This document shows positions 16,759-25,662 of a DNA stretch of 64,000 nt, in pieces (the stretch's first letter is position 1; every line of letters starts with the position of its first letter). The notes under the pieces were generated by a model. The model was not told the origin of the DNA, did no database searches, and was given only the letters and a program-made list of their open reading frames with translations. A program made the position numbers and the translations under genes. The DNA comes from Spirochaetales bacterium (GTDB lineage: Bacteria; Spirochaetota; Leptospiria; Leptospirales; Leptonemataceae), in assembly GCA_015075425.1 (NCBI GenBank), contig JABTUL010000002.1, positions 1,009,808 to 1,073,807 of the forward strand. The letters run 5' to 3'.

Positions 16759-17976
16759 ATGGATCGCTGGCAAATCACCAATGCAACGCTGGTTTTTCCA
16801 GATCGCGCGGAGAACGGCGGACTGCTCATTGATGGTGCGCGCATTCAGAAAATTCTGAGCACGGGCGAACAGGATGCAGATGTTCTGGAAGTGGATCTGC
16901 ACGGGCATTTTCTATACGCCGGACTGATCAACAGTCATGATACGCTCCTTGCCAGTTACCTCCCTCTGCCGGCACCGGCGCGTCCCTATTCCAGCTGGCT
17001 GGCCTATGACAATGCCCTGAAATCTTCCGTACTTTTTCGCGAGCGTATGCTCATTGATACGGCCGATCTGTACCTGCTGGGTGCTTACCGGAACCTTCTG
17101 GCCGGTACTACCACGGTGGTTGACCATATACCCGAGTTTGTGCGCCGGCCCTTTCAGGGCAAATTACCCATCCACCTCCTTGAGGACTTTGGCATTGCCC
17201 ATGCCGTGGATCACAGTGCCCTCGGCTGGGGGCAGGGCGTGCAGATTGAGCATGAAAAAGCCGTTCGGGAAAATCGGCCTTTTCTTTTGCACATTGCAGA
17301 AGGCACCGACCGGGAAGCACAGGAATCTCTGGCAACGCTCCAGGCGCTGGGTGCCCTGTCGGAGCATACAGTGCTTTTGAGCGGCGTTGGTTTAAGTGCT
17401 CAGGACCTGGAACGAATCGCCGGAGCGGGCGCGCACCTGGTCTTCTGCCCGGTAGCCTCAGAACGATTGTTTGGTCAATTACCCGATGTGGTCCGGGCCA
17501 CGCAGCTGGGAGTCTCTTTGAGTCTCGGGACCGATGCTGCCATGACAGGATCCCTGCACCTTCTGGATGAATTGCGGGCAGCTCGCAAGGCTCTGCCAGC
17601 ATTGAGCGCTAAAGAATTGTATGCAATGGTCACAAAGAGTCCGGCCCGGGCTTTGCGGCTGCCCTGCGGTGAGTTGAAAACAGGTAACCGGGCCGATTTT
17701 CTGGTTCTGCAAGGCAGCGGTGATCCTTACGAGAGCCTCTGTGAAGCAAAGAGTGCGGACATTTTTCTGGTTGTAGCCGACGGTCGTCCTGTCTTTGGAG
17801 ATAAGAATACGGCTTCTCTGGCCGATTCTGCAGGTGTGGAGAAAATCGAGATCAACGGACGGGAAAAATGGATCACAGGCAGTCCGCAGGAATTGCTTTC
17901 TCGAATTGAGATGGCCACCGGCAAGCGGCCGGACCTGCCTTTTCTGAATTTGCGAACTCTGGAGAAAATCAGCTAA
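16759..17976 (+). CDS. Amidohydrolase-superfamily protein, 5' region hit by IS
   Basis: A 405-residue protein with the composite layout of urease-type amidohydrolases: a small beta domain from both ends (WQITNATLVF; TGNRADFLVLQGSGDPYES) around a metal-binding barrel. Visible metal-site candidates are AGLINSHDTLL, where the usual HxH is SHD, LHIAEGTDREAQ (His) and LGTDAAMTGSLHLLDEL (Asp). This resembles chlorohydrolase/guanine-deaminase relatives. I chose ATG 16759 because NATLV normally lies near the N-terminus, although the frame is open upstream through the IS border. The IS probably removed the native promoter or N-terminus. The stop overlaps the next start (TAATG). Confidence 0.78.
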   Translation: MDRWQITNATLVFPDRAENGGLLIDGARIQKILSTGEQDADVLEVDLHGHFLYAGLINSHDTLLASYLPLPAPARPYSSWLAYDNALKSSVLFRERMLIDTADLYLLGAYRNLLAGTTTVVDHIPEFVRRPFQGKLPIHLLEDFGIAHAVDHSALGWGQGVQIEHEKAVRENRPFLLHIAEGTDREAQESLATLQALGALSEHTVLLSGVGLSAQDLERIAGAGAHLVFCPVASERLFGQLPDVVRATQLGVSLSLGTDAAMTGSLHLLDELRAARKALPALSAKELYAMVTKSPARALRLPCGELKTGNRADFLVLQGSGDPYESLCEAKSADIFLVVADGRPVFGDKNTASLADSAGVEKIEINGREKWITGSPQELLSRIEMATGKRPDLPFLNLRTLEKIS

Positions 17977-19055
17977 TGCCTGTCTCGCGAAATTATACCG
18001 GTGGTTCCATCGTTTATTTTGCGGAGGACAAACCTACCGATGAGATCTATGTCCTGCAGCAAGGCCGGGTGATTTTGATCAGCACCGCTCTTGATACGGG
18101 CGATGAAATTAAAGAAGAGGTACAAATCGGTGAATTTTTTGGGGTAAAGTCCACGCTGGGCAAATACCCCCGGGAAGAAACAGCTCAGATCCTGGGTAAA
18201 TCCACGGTGCTTGTTTTTAAGGTCAATGAATTTGAGGCGATGGTGATGCGCAACACCCGCATCGTCATGAAAATGCTCAAAGTCTTTTCCCGCAATCTCC
18301 GTAATATCCACCGCCAGGTACGCGATATCCTCAAGGCGGGAGCCCAGCGCAGCCCGGCCTATGAACTCATGAATGTGGCCGAGTCGTTTTACCGGACGGG
18401 TAATTTCGATCATGCTGTTTATGCCCTGGAGCGTTATTTGCATTACTACCCGGGTGGTCGCTATACGGATCGTGCTCATGACCTTTTGTCTAAAGCACGC
18501 AAGGGCCAGATGTACCCGCCCAGCTATCCGCCGCTGGAAGAAGACATCACCGATCACCCGCGGGCACCGGCTAATTTTCTGGAAACCAGTATGCAGACGG
18601 TAAGTAATGACTATGATCCGTTTGCCCTGGACATGCCGGCCGCACCAGCCAGACAATCCGGTGCCGGCGGCGAGCTGGAAACGATGTCTAAAAAAGCCGC
18701 CGAGGCCTTTTCGCGCAAAGATTTTGCCGGAGCCCTGCGTTTTTACACGGACTGCGTGCATTTTCCGGAAGTTCTTTCTCCCCGCGATGAAAAGATTGTT
18801 GCCGAAGCTCGTTTTGAACGCGGCCGGACACTTCTGGAACTCTCGAAGTTTGACGAAGCCAATCTGGCTTTTTCCGAATATATCAAAATGCATCCCACGG
18901 GAGGTCATGTAAAAAGTTCCCTTTTCCACATGGGCCTTGTTGCGGAAAAAACCGGAAACCGCGAACGCGCAAAGACGCTCTATTCCAAAGTGGTCAGCAT
19001 GCTTCCACCCGATGAGCTTTCCACTCAGGCTCGCAAGAAGGTTCAGGAGTTATAG
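17976..19055 (+). CDS. Cyclic-nucleotide-binding domain plus TPR protein
   Basis: A 359-residue soluble protein. Residues 1-115 form a cNMP-binding beta-barrel (TDEIYVLQQGRVILIS, VQIGEFFGVKSTLGKYPREE), although the phosphate-cassette Arg-Ala is less clear than in Crp. There is no DNA-binding HTH. Instead TPR-like helices follow at about 128-175 (VAESFYRTGNFDHAVYALER) and 235-355 (KAAEAFSRKDFAGALRFYTD), separated by a Pro-rich linker. TPRs suggest the protein is a scaffold whose binding is set by cyclic nucleotide. It overlaps the amidohydrolase stop by one base and the Crp-type gene starts right after its stop, so both regulators are made from one mRNA. Confidence 0.82.
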   Translation: MPVSRNYTGGSIVYFAEDKPTDEIYVLQQGRVILISTALDTGDEIKEEVQIGEFFGVKSTLGKYPREETAQILGKSTVLVFKVNEFEAMVMRNTRIVMKMLKVFSRNLRNIHRQVRDILKAGAQRSPAYELMNVAESFYRTGNFDHAVYALERYLHYYPGGRYTDRAHDLLSKARKGQMYPPSYPPLEEDITDHPRAPANFLETSMQTVSNDYDPFALDMPAAPARQSGAGGELETMSKKAAEAFSRKDFAGALRFYTDCVHFPEVLSPRDEKIVAEARFERGRTLLELSKFDEANLAFSEYIKMHPTGGHVKSSLFHMGLVAEKTGNRERAKTLYSKVVSMLPPDELSTQARKKVQEL

Positions 19056-19688
19056 ATGCTTTTACCTGAATCGCTTTTTGATAAATTTGGAAAAACGTTT
19101 GAACCGGGTCAGATCGTTTTCTGTGAATATGAACCGGGGAACGACTTTTACTTTATTCAGGAAGGTAAAGTAAAGATCACCAAGACCGTTGCCAATATGC
19201 AAAAGACCCTCGATATTCTGACCACCGGAGATATTTTCGGGGAGATGGCCATCCTGGAGGAGGAACCTCGCAGCGCATCGGCCATGGCCATTGATCAGGT
19301 GCGTGCTTTGCATTTCAATCGTGAGAACTTTGACACTCTGATGATGGGCAACCCGCAACTGGCTTACCGGTTACTCGTGATTTTCACCACCCGTATCTAT
19401 GATGCCCGGCGACGGTTGCAGGTTCTACTGCTACCCGATGCCCCCACCAAGATAGCCGATGTATTTTTAATGCTTTATGAAAAAATGCAGGCCCAGGGGC
19501 CGCACAAAGTGATTTTCAATGTTACCGTCGATGATGTGGCCAACTGGTGCGGCCAGCCGGTCGGTGAAGTTCAGAAAATTATTTCAAACTACGTAAAACA
19601 GGGTAAGCTGGAACTTTTTGCGGATCGGATTGTGGTCAGCAACATCAATGATTTTTCGCGCATGGTTGCCTCACGCCGGAAGGGTTGA
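19056..19688 (+). CDS. Crp/Fnr-family transcription regulator
   Basis: A 210-residue protein with a cNMP-binding domain ([37 protein letters not shown]). The phosphate-cassette region GEMAIL..PRSASA is well kept, including the Arg and Ser that contact cAMP in Crp. A dimerisation helix and a winged HTH follow ([20 protein letters not shown], then [10 protein letters not shown]). No Fnr-type Cys cluster is seen. It is therefore a likely cAMP-responsive DNA-binding protein. It is cotranscribed with the CNBD-TPR gene (no gap) and overlaps the end of a convergent transporter gene by 18 bases. Confidence 0.9.
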   Translation: MLLPESLFDKFGKTFEPGQIVFCEYEPGNDFYFIQEGKVKITKTVANMQKTLDILTTGDIFGEMAILEEEPRSASAMAIDQVRALHFNRENFDTLMMGNPQLAYRLLVIFTTRIYDARRRLQVLLLPDAPTKIADVFLMLYEKMQAQGPHKVIFNVTVDDVANWCGQPVGEVQKIISNYVKQGKLELFADRIVVSNINDFSRMVASRRKG

Positions 19689-20600
19689 CTTCTTTTTCCC
19701 GGTCAGATAAACACCACAAATCACCAGTAAAGATCCCAGTAGCTGGCGCAACCCCAGGCTTTCTCCGCGTAGCGAGGCGATGGCCATGGTGGTAACCGGT
19801 ACAAGATTGATGTAAATGGCCGTGGCTGTGGGACCCAGCGCGCGCACACCCCGATACCACCATAAGTAGCCAATGATCGTCGCAAAAACAGACATGTACA
19901 CGACCGCAAGCCACAGTTCCAGGTTCATGAGCCACAAGAGCTGTGCGTCCAGCGGGCGGGCATAGTTCACTTCCAGCAGAGCGAAAGGTACAAGCATGAC
20001 TGTCCCGGTTACCATGGAAAGTGTGGTGGAGACCAGTGGGCCGGGATTTACGACCAGTTTCTGTCCGAGGATGGTGTAAATGGCCCAGCAGGTCGTTGAT
20101 CCCAGAATCATGAGATCGCCGGCATTGGCCTGTATGGCAGATCCTTCCGCCGGCAGGATTACCAGAGCAACGCCGACAAAAGTTAGAAGTGCGCCGGCCA
20201 GCTGAAGCCTTCGCAACCGTTCGCCTTTCCAGAAAAAAAGCAGAATTGCTGTTATCACCGGATTAGAAGCAACAATCAAAGAACCATTGATTGCCGATGT
20301 CTGGCGCAAGCCCTCAAAAAAAAGTAAATTATAAATAAAAATTCCGAAGAGCCCGCCCCTGGCCGTGCGAACCAGACTACCCGCATCCCGGGGCAAGGAC
20401 ACGCGTAGGGATGATAGAAGAAGTAGCATGAGGCCGCTGGCCAGAGAAAAACGCAGGACGGCGACTCCAACGGGCGGACCAATGGCCAGAGAAAGCTGCG
20501 CCGCATGAAAGGCACCACCCCAGAAGACAGCTGTTAAGGCCAGCTGGACATGTTCTCGCCACACTCTGGTCTTAGATTTTTCGACTGAGCCGCTGAACAC
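19671..20600 (-). CDS. EamA/DMT-superfamily transporter
   Basis: A 309-residue protein with ten predicted helices in two EamA repeats. The first starts [19 protein letters not shown] and the second [20 protein letters not shown], each with the conserved W-G or C-W pattern. [18 protein letters not shown] and [18 protein letters not shown] are the matching end-of-repeat motifs. Such proteins export metabolites or amino acids across the inner membrane, but the substrate is unknown. GTG 20598-20600 is the start. It is divergent from a small secreted-protein gene. Confidence 0.87.
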   Translation of the reverse strand: MFSGSVEKSKTRVWREHVQLALTAVFWGGAFHAAQLSLAIGPPVGVAVLRFSLASGLMLLLLSSLRVSLPRDAGSLVRTARGGLFGIFIYNLLFFEGLRQTSAINGSLIVASNPVITAILLFFWKGERLRRLQLAGALLTFVGVALVILPAEGSAIQANAGDLMILGSTTCWAIYTILGQKLVVNPGPLVSTTLSMVTGTVMLVPFALLEVNYARPLDAQLLWLMNLELWLAVVYMSVFATIIGYLWWYRGVRALGPTATAIYINLVPVTTMAIASLRGESLGLRQLLGSLLVICGVYLTGKKKSTLPA

Positions 20601-20654
20601 ATTTTCTTTACTTGACGTCTAAATTCTCAGGGCCAACCTGCTCGGGGAGAAATT

Positions 20655-21053
20655 ATGCTACGATTGATGTACGGATCCATTGGGGTTATCATGTTCACTT
20701 TATCTTTTTCCGGGCTGGAAGCTGCCCGGTGCCGCTGGGAAAACATGATGGTGCTTTATAAATGTAAGTATGAACTGGGCCTGCTCAGAGGCGAGTCTGA
20801 TATGCCCAAACTGGCTACAGAAGAGTATCTGGACTGGTTCAAGCGCTTGACGCCGCGCAAAGCCGGTGAACGCCCCGCTCTACTCATTGAATTCGTCAAG
20901 CGCGGTGCAGTCGTCGGGAATTATCAGCTTGCTTCCTGGAAGATCATCGATGCGATTCCAGAAGATAAACAGCAAAGAGCTCCGGCCTCAGAAGTCCTGA
21001 AAAACCAGGCCCAATTCAAGGCCATGATCCAGCGGAATATGGAAAAGCTTTAG
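20655..21053 (+). CDS. Small exported protein of unknown function
   Basis: A 132-residue protein with an N-terminal hydrophobic stretch (about 6-21, ending SGLEAA) that looks like a signal peptide. The mature part is short, helical and charged, with two Cys near its start (CRWENMMVLYKC) that could form a disulfide. GGGGAGA lies 5 bases before the ATG as a good SD. A strong terminator follows 84 bases after the stop, so it is a monocistronic gene. I recognise no family. Confidence 0.68.
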   Translation: MLRLMYGSIGVIMFTLSFSGLEAARCRWENMMVLYKCKYELGLLRGESDMPKLATEEYLDWFKRLTPRKAGERPALLIEFVKRGAVVGNYQLASWKIIDAIPEDKQQRAPASEVLKNQAQFKAMIQRNMEKL

Positions 21054-21137
21054 CCCGGATTATTCGTGAAAACAGCGAGTCGCCGCACGCGACACACTGT
21101 TTTTACAAACAAGCTCCGGGTTTTAGTGGAAATGATG

Positions 21138-21165
21138 AAAAACCGCCCAGTGCGGGGCGGTTTTT
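21138..21165 (+). terminator. Rho-independent terminator
   Basis: AAAAACCGCCC (21138-21148) pairs with GGGCGGTTTTT (21155-21165) around a 6-base loop, followed by CTTTG. The A/T-flanked GC stem works in both directions, but only plus-strand transcription from the 20655-21053 gene is expected to reach it. The next 157 bases before the receptor gene hold no ORF; they must contain its promoter, though I cannot pick a convincing -35/-10 pair. Confidence 0.9.
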
Positions 21166-21322
21166 CTTTGAACCTGTACAAGATTCGTCGCAAGGTGGTT
21201 CGAACTTATAGCCAAAAAAGTCATATTGAAAGAAATTTGAAACCAAAGTGAAACAACAGGCAGCTTTTCTTCTTGGAAGGGTAGCGTTTGAATGAAAAAG
21301 CGCATACCAGAGGATTTAAATT

Positions 21323-23998
21323 ATGCGAATTCCCGGCCGCTTGCGCTTTCTTACTTTTGTTTCAGCTCTTTTTTCTATTCAGCTTTCCTCCGGGCTTTTC
21401 GCCCGATCGTATCCTGTTCGGATGGTTGACCTGGATTCGCCCGTATCGCTGGACAGCGCGGCAGAGAAAGGAGCGGACGCCCCGGTCTGGTGGGCCAGCG
21501 CCAGCAAGATCGATCCCGCGGCCTATTCCACCGTGGTGCTGGCGCAAAATCCCCTGCGCGACGAGGCCGGTCCCGACTGGGCGCCTGTGCCCACGCCCTC
21601 CAATCTATTCGAAAGCAAAGCATTGCCGCTTCCGGAGTCCGGCGATGTTAAAAGCAGTTCCTACTGGCTGCGCCTTGTGTTTCGCGCTACGGGGCATTCT
21701 CGGGACGCCATGGCCATTCGCCTGGGCGAGATCAGCGACCGCGACCGCGCGTATTTAAACGGAGTGCGCATTGGCGAAACAGGAGTCTGGGGCGCGGAGT
21801 TGCCCCAGGCCTACGACAAACATCGCATCTATAACATTCCGGAAGGGCTGTTGCGCCGGGATGGGTTGAATGTGCTGCTGGTGGAATTGCAGCCCTATTT
21901 TGACTATGAGCTTGGAATTTGCAAAAACTACACTGAGATCGGCCCCGCCGCCGTAATGTGGCAAACCCACTACAATAAAAACTGGTTCGATGTTCTGTTT
22001 CTCATCGCCTATCTCACGGTGGGCATGTATTTCTTATTTTTATTTGTGCGACGACGTTCCCAGCGGGAGAATCTTTTCTTTGGACTTTTCTGTATCTTTT
22101 TAGTGCTGTATCAATTCTTGCGCACGCAGATCAAATACGAGCTGGGCATGGATTTTCATCTCTTGAAGCGCATGGAATACATTTCGCTATTCATGATGTT
22201 TATCATGATCAATCTATTTATCCGCAATTATTTTGAATTGCCGCGCAATCTCTTTATGCGCTGGTTTGATCGCGTTTTGTACGGACTGGGTGCCCTGGTT
22301 TTTGGAACGGGCATTTTTATTGTGGCGCTCAATCCAGATACTGCGGTCTGGAGCGCATACAACAATGGTTATGCGCTGAAAACCCAGAGCTTTGTGTTTA
22401 TTCCGGTAATGCTGGGCATTGTGATCTATTCCATGTTCAAAAAAAATCGGGACGGATTTTTCATATTTGCAGGCATGTTGTTTATCATCGCGGCCTTTGT
22501 GATCGATCAGCTCACGCACCACGGTATTCTGAATTTCATGCGCGTGATGGGCTACGCCTTCGCCTTTTTTGTGATGTTCCTGGCGGTAATTCTGGCCAAT
22601 CGATTTGTGCGGCTGCACAATGAAGTGGAAGATCTGAACAAGAATCTGGAAAAAAAGGTTCAGGATCGCACGCAGCAGCTTGCCGACAGCCTAAATGAAA
22701 TTCGCGGGCTGAAAGAACAGCAGGATGGCGACTACTGGCTGACCTCGCTTTTAATCAAGCCGCTCAAGGGTTTGTTTGGGCGCTCGCCAAATGTGAGCAT
22801 TGAGCTCCTTGAGCGGCAGAAGAAAAAATTTAAGTTTCGAAAGTGGTCCTCGGAAATCGGAGGGGACATCAACGCTGTGCACAAAATCACGCTACGCGGA
22901 CGCGAGTACACCGTTGTCATCAACGGCGATGCCATGGGTAAGTCGATTCAGGGAGCGGGTGGCGCCCTGGTGCTGGGTACGGTTTTTAAGTCCGTGATCG
23001 CGCGCACAGAAATGTCCAGTCATGCGGCCAACAAGTATCCGGAACAATGGCTCAAGGAGTGTTTTATCGAGTTCCAGAACGTATTTACCTCTTTTGACGG
23101 CACCATGTTGATGTCGGCGATCATCGCACTGGTAGACGACCGGAGCGGTCTGGTGTATTTCATCAACGCCGAACATCCTTGGGCTGTGCTCTGGCGCGAC
23201 GGGAAGGCGGAATTCATCGAAGATCGGCTGCATTTTCGCAAGTTCGGCACTACGGGAATGGAGGGCAGTCTCGAAGTGAAGCTTTTTCAAATGCGCCCGG
23301 ATGACGCGCTGATTCTGGGGTCGGACGGACGGGACGATATCCAGACCGGAGTGGACGAACGGGGCCTGCGCATCATCAACGAGAGCGAACAGGAGTTTCT
23401 GCGGCGTGTCGAAGACGGCCATGGCAATCTTATCGATATTGAAGAGTCGATTCTGGCCCAGGGAACCCTGACTGATGATTTTAGCATGATTCGCATTGGC
23501 TACAAAGAAGACGCGCCGCTTGCGCAAGAAACAGATTATCCGGAGGAATATCGCATGGCACTGCAAGCGGGGCGTAAAGCTTTCCGCGAAGGCGCTCTGG
23601 AAGAAGCGGAGAAGCATTTGCTGGCCGCGCTGGGCTACCGCCCGGACGATCAGGAAGCGTTGCGCGACGTAGGTCAGATCAGCTATCGTTTGAAAAAATA
23701 CGCGGAAGCCGTCTCTTTCTCAGGTCAATATTCGGACCTGAGCCCTGGTGATTCGGATGTTCTATATCTGATCTCCATTTCAGCGAAGCAGGCCCGTCAA
23801 TATATGAAAGCCGCCGACTTTGGCGAGCGCTTGCGTTTGCGTCAGCCAAAGCATGTTAAGAATTTGATCAACCTGGCGGATGTCTATCGTTTGCTGGGCA
23901 ATCATGCCCGCTCGGAGATGTTGCTGGGCCTGGCTCTGGAGCTGGATCCGGAAAATAAAAACGCGGCCATCTTGCAGGACGTTTTGCAGAAGGCCTGA
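21323..23998 (+). CDS. 7TMR-DISM receptor with SpoIIE/PP2C phosphatase and TPRs
   Basis: An 891-residue membrane receptor. Signal peptide about 1-28; a periplasmic jelly-roll of the 7TMR-DISMED kind to about 215 (SSYWLRLVFRATG, YLNGVRIGETGVWG); seven helices at about 225-425; a coiled coil (EVEDLNKNLEKKVQDRTQQL); a PP2C domain at about 500-735; TPRs from 745 to the end. The phosphatase keeps the metal Asp residues in EIGGDINAVHKI, INGDAMGKSIQGAG, GSDGRDD and TDDFSMIRIG. It should dephosphorylate a Ser/Thr-phosphorylated partner, typically a STAS protein, in response to an outside ligand. Three STAS domains in this window are candidates. A GAGGAT motif precedes the ATG. Confidence 0.9.
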   Translation: MRIPGRLRFLTFVSALFSIQLSSGLFARSYPVRMVDLDSPVSLDSAAEKGADAPVWWASASKIDPAAYSTVVLAQNPLRDEAGPDWAPVPTPSNLFESKALPLPESGDVKSSSYWLRLVFRATGHSRDAMAIRLGEISDRDRAYLNGVRIGETGVWGAELPQAYDKHRIYNIPEGLLRRDGLNVLLVELQPYFDYELGICKNYTEIGPAAVMWQTHYNKNWFDVLFLIAYLTVGMYFLFLFVRRRSQRENLFFGLFCIFLVLYQFLRTQIKYELGMDFHLLKRMEYISLFMMFIMINLFIRNYFELPRNLFMRWFDRVLYGLGALVFGTGIFIVALNPDTAVWSAYNNGYALKTQSFVFIPVMLGIVIYSMFKKNRDGFFIFAGMLFIIAAFVIDQLTHHGILNFMRVMGYAFAFFVMFLAVILANRFVRLHNEVEDLNKNLEKKVQDRTQQLADSLNEIRGLKEQQDGDYWLTSLLIKPLKGLFGRSPNVSIELLERQKKKFKFRKWSSEIGGDINAVHKITLRGREYTVVINGDAMGKSIQGAGGALVLGTVFKSVIARTEMSSHAANKYPEQWLKECFIEFQNVFTSFDGTMLMSAIIALVDDRSGLVYFINAEHPWAVLWRDGKAEFIEDRLHFRKFGTTGMEGSLEVKLFQMRPDDALILGSDGRDDIQTGVDERGLRIINESEQEFLRRVEDGHGNLIDIEESILAQGTLTDDFSMIRIGYKEDAPLAQETDYPEEYRMALQAGRKAFREGALEEAEKHLLAALGYRPDDQEALRDVGQISYRLKKYAEAVSFSGQYSDLSPGDSDVLYLISISAKQARQYMKAADFGERLRLRQPKHVKNLINLADVYRLLGNHARSEMLLGLALELDPENKNAAILQDVLQKA

Positions 23999-24120
23999 AA
24001 AGCATGGGCTGCCATCTTTTGCGCGAGCTACGAAAACCGGTGAAGTCGCCCTTAAATTTTTTTTGAATTCAACACTTGAGTATTTATTTATTCTGGCCAG
24101 TTTTGCCGGCAGGCGTGGAC

Positions 24121-24369
24121 ATGCTTGTGAATATGGCAGATGAACAAATCGTATTGCTGAATAAAATTACAGCCATCATAGATGAAAAAGCGGCCAAATA
24201 CAAGGATGAGCTGGCTGATATGCCCCGGGTGAGGGCGGTGAATGAAAAAAAGCTAATCGTGGACCTCATTGATGAGGCCCTGGCTCTGGCGGAAAGCATG
24301 AAGCCGGCTCCCTTTGATTTAATCGCCGATTTCAAGCGTCTCAAGCAGCAACTGAATAATTTGCACTAA
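24121..24369 (+). CDS. Small helical protein, function unknown
   Basis: From ATG 24121 the product is 82 residues, almost wholly helical and charged (EQIVLLNKITAIIDEKAAKY; FKRLKQQLNNLH), compatible with a short coiled coil. A second in-frame ATG at 24133 (MADEQ) is equally possible; an upstream start at 24076 would add a hydrophobic stretch and lacks a clear SD. It lies 120 bases after the receptor-phosphatase gene on the same strand and could be its last cotranscribed partner. No family is recognised. Confidence 0.55.
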   Translation: MLVNMADEQIVLLNKITAIIDEKAAKYKDELADMPRVRAVNEKKLIVDLIDEALALAESMKPAPFDLIADFKRLKQQLNNLH

Positions 24370-24412
24370 CATCATTCAGTTTCTTCCCGTCGGTATGTCG
24401 GCCTCCTCAAAT

Positions 24413-24847
24413 CTATTCGATTACGTTGCGGGCTTCAAGGCCAAAATTCTCCGCTGCCATCAGCATATTTCGATCATTGGTGTAAATAGTTTTCAAGCCA
24501 TTCTTGCGCGCAGTTGCCAGATGGACGGCATCCCCGGCTCGTAGTCGTAAGGTTAGAGGCACAGTCTGGAAGGCGTGCCGCACATCCAGAATGATTTCCG
24601 GGCTTACGGGAAAGAAATTCCAGACCCCCGAAGCCCGATCGGAATCAAACCATTCGATGACCTGCCCAATCGCGAGATCGGAAAGGCGATTTTCCTGGCG
24701 ATGGCGATGCAGGCCGGAGAAGAACTCCGCACATGCCCATTCGGATGACGCAAGCCCTGGAGCTGCCCGGGCCAGGTTGCGAACGGCGGCGGCCCCCGGC
24801 TCGTTCAGATAGCATTTGAGCATGTACGCCGTGTCAAAATAGACCAT
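24413..24847 (-). CDS. PIN-domain toxin of a type II toxin-antitoxin pair (VapC-like)
   Basis: A 144-residue PIN ribonuclease domain. The acidic metal site is visible: Asp in VYFDTAYMLKCYLNEPG, Glu in SSEWACAEFFSGL, Asp in LRAGDAVHLATARKNG and Asp in IYTNDRNMLMAAENFG. Such toxins cut tRNA or rRNA and are neutralised by the upstream antitoxin. ATG 24845-24847 gives the normal N-terminus; an upstream in-frame start would add 44 unrelated residues read from the antitoxin gene. The start overlaps the antitoxin end by 14 bases. The last codons are repeated as a fragment upstream of the module (25100-25124). Confidence 0.87.
   Translation of the reverse strand: MVYFDTAYMLKCYLNEPGAAAVRNLARAAPGLASSEWACAEFFSGLHRHRQENRLSDLAIGQVIEWFDSDRASGVWNFFPVSPEIILDVRHAFQTVPLTLRLRAGDAVHLATARKNGLKTIYTNDRNMLMAAENFGLEARNVIE
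24435..24459. repeat. Copy 1 of a 25-base direct repeat, in the toxin 3' end
   Basis: These bases encode the AAENFGLE end of the PIN toxin and match 25100-25124 at 24 of 25 positions in the same orientation. They flank the toxin-antitoxin module on its downstream side. Confidence 0.85.
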
Positions 24848-25067
24848 CTCGGTCTTTCCTGACGAGATCAACTGAATCCATTGGAATCGGAGGCAAGCCC
24901 AGAATTTCAAGCTCCCGGTCCGGCAGTCCTGCCCCGGAAGGGGGTACGTAATGCCGTAAAACGGCAACCGGGCGGCCACGGTCCAGGATCAGGAGCCCTT
25001 CAGCACCTGCGCTCCGGACCAGCGCGCCCGTCCGGGCGTGCAACTCCCTGATCGTTATGCTTTTCAT
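24834..25067 (-). CDS. Phd/YefM-type antitoxin
   Basis: A 77-residue protein starting KSITIRELHARTGALVRSAG, then GLLILDRGRPVAVL, the usual N-terminal DNA-binding fold of Phd/YefM antitoxins. The C-terminal tail (ILGLPPIPMDSVDLVRKDRD) is the likely toxin-wrapping segment. It precedes and overlaps the PIN toxin gene, the normal order for such pairs. I see no Shine-Dalgarno before the ATG, but an imperfect inverted repeat lies across the start and may be the autoregulatory operator. Confidence 0.85.
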   Translation of the reverse strand: MKSITIRELHARTGALVRSAGAEGLLILDRGRPVAVLRHYVPPSGAGLPDRELEILGLPPIPMDSVDLVRKDRDGLF

Positions 25068-25083
25068 GTATCACACTGAGACA
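25067..25083. promoter_or_regulatory. Possible toxin-antitoxin operator
   Basis: TGTATC-ACACT-GAGACA is an inverted repeat with 5 of 6 matching arm positions, directly upstream of the antitoxin ATG. Phd-type antitoxins bind short palindromes at this place to repress their own operon. The repeat is short, so it could be chance. Confidence 0.32.
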
Positions 25084-25099
25084 CATTCCGCGCGCAGAG

Positions 25100-25124
25100 T
25101 CAAGGCCAAAATTCTCAGCTGCCA
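25100..25124. repeat. Copy 2 of the 25-base repeat, relic of a toxin 3' end
   Basis: On the minus strand this reads LAAENFGLD followed by SARG, against MAAENFGLEARN in the intact toxin. There is no open frame around it. It is therefore a leftover of a second toxin gene's end or a recombination scar. The 153-base gap 25068-25220 holds nothing else I can identify. Confidence 0.8.
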
Positions 25125-25220
25125 AGGACCTTGGCTTGATTTCCGGCACCCGGCTGCCCCAGTTCTTAGGCAACAGGTCAGGGCGATGGTAGTTTGTTGT
25201 GCTTTTTCATCGCTCGGTTC

Positions 25221-25604
25221 TCAGTTCAAGGACTGAGGCGCCACCAGTTGAAAGCGGGCGATGCGAGCCTTGAAGCGTGAACCGTCTTCGCGTAGCATTG
25301 TATAACTGCCCTCCATAAATCCGAGAGCGGTACTCAGCGGACAGAAGCTCGTATACTGGAAAGACTGACCGGGCATCAGTCGCGGTTGGTGTCCTACGAC
25401 ACCCGGACCCTGTACTTCCTCTACATGGTTGAAGGCATCGCGGATGATCCAGTGGCGATCCAGGAGCTGCACCGGTTCTGAGCCATCATTGGTGATGGTA
25501 ACCGCATAGGCATAGAAATAGACCGATTCTGCCGGCCGCGACCTTTCCGGTATAAATTGAGACACGACTTCCACACGCAGGCCATTGGTGACAGCGACAG
25601 ACAT
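25221..25604 (-). CDS. apaG: ApaG-domain protein
   Basis: From ATG 25602-25604 the product is 127 residues, the usual ApaG length, with an N-terminus TNGLRVEVVSQFIPERSRPA. Family patterns are YFYAYAVTITNDGSEPVQLL, RHWIIRDAFNHVEEVQGPGV, VVGHQPRLMPGQSFQYTSFC and GFMEGSYTMLREDG. ApaG is a small fibronectin-like fold linked genetically to Co/Mg efflux and dinucleoside polyphosphate metabolism in enterobacteria; the biochemical role is still unclear. An upstream in-frame start would add a Pro/Arg-rich tail with no counterpart in the family. It lies between the toxin-antitoxin module and a STAS gene on the same strand. Confidence 0.92.
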   Translation of the reverse strand: MSVAVTNGLRVEVVSQFIPERSRPAESVYFYAYAVTITNDGSEPVQLLDRHWIIRDAFNHVEEVQGPGVVGHQPRLMPGQSFQYTSFCPLSTALGFMEGSYTMLREDGSRFKARIARFQLVAPQSLN

Positions 25605-25662
25605 GGCCCCCTGTGCCCGGGCCCCTCGATTTTGTAAAGAAAATTGCGGGAGATTTTTTCCC

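Noticed and set aside
16350..16832. Plus-strand ORF running out of the IS into the amidohydrolase
   Set aside because: Crosses the IS end and target duplication in the wrong frame; an insertion artefact.
17973..18929. 318-codon ORF antisense to the CNBD-TPR gene
   Set aside because: Composition typical of an antisense shadow; sense frame has clear domains.
22892..23617. 241-codon ORF antisense to the PP2C domain
   Set aside because: The sense strand has all phosphatase motifs; the antisense product matches nothing.
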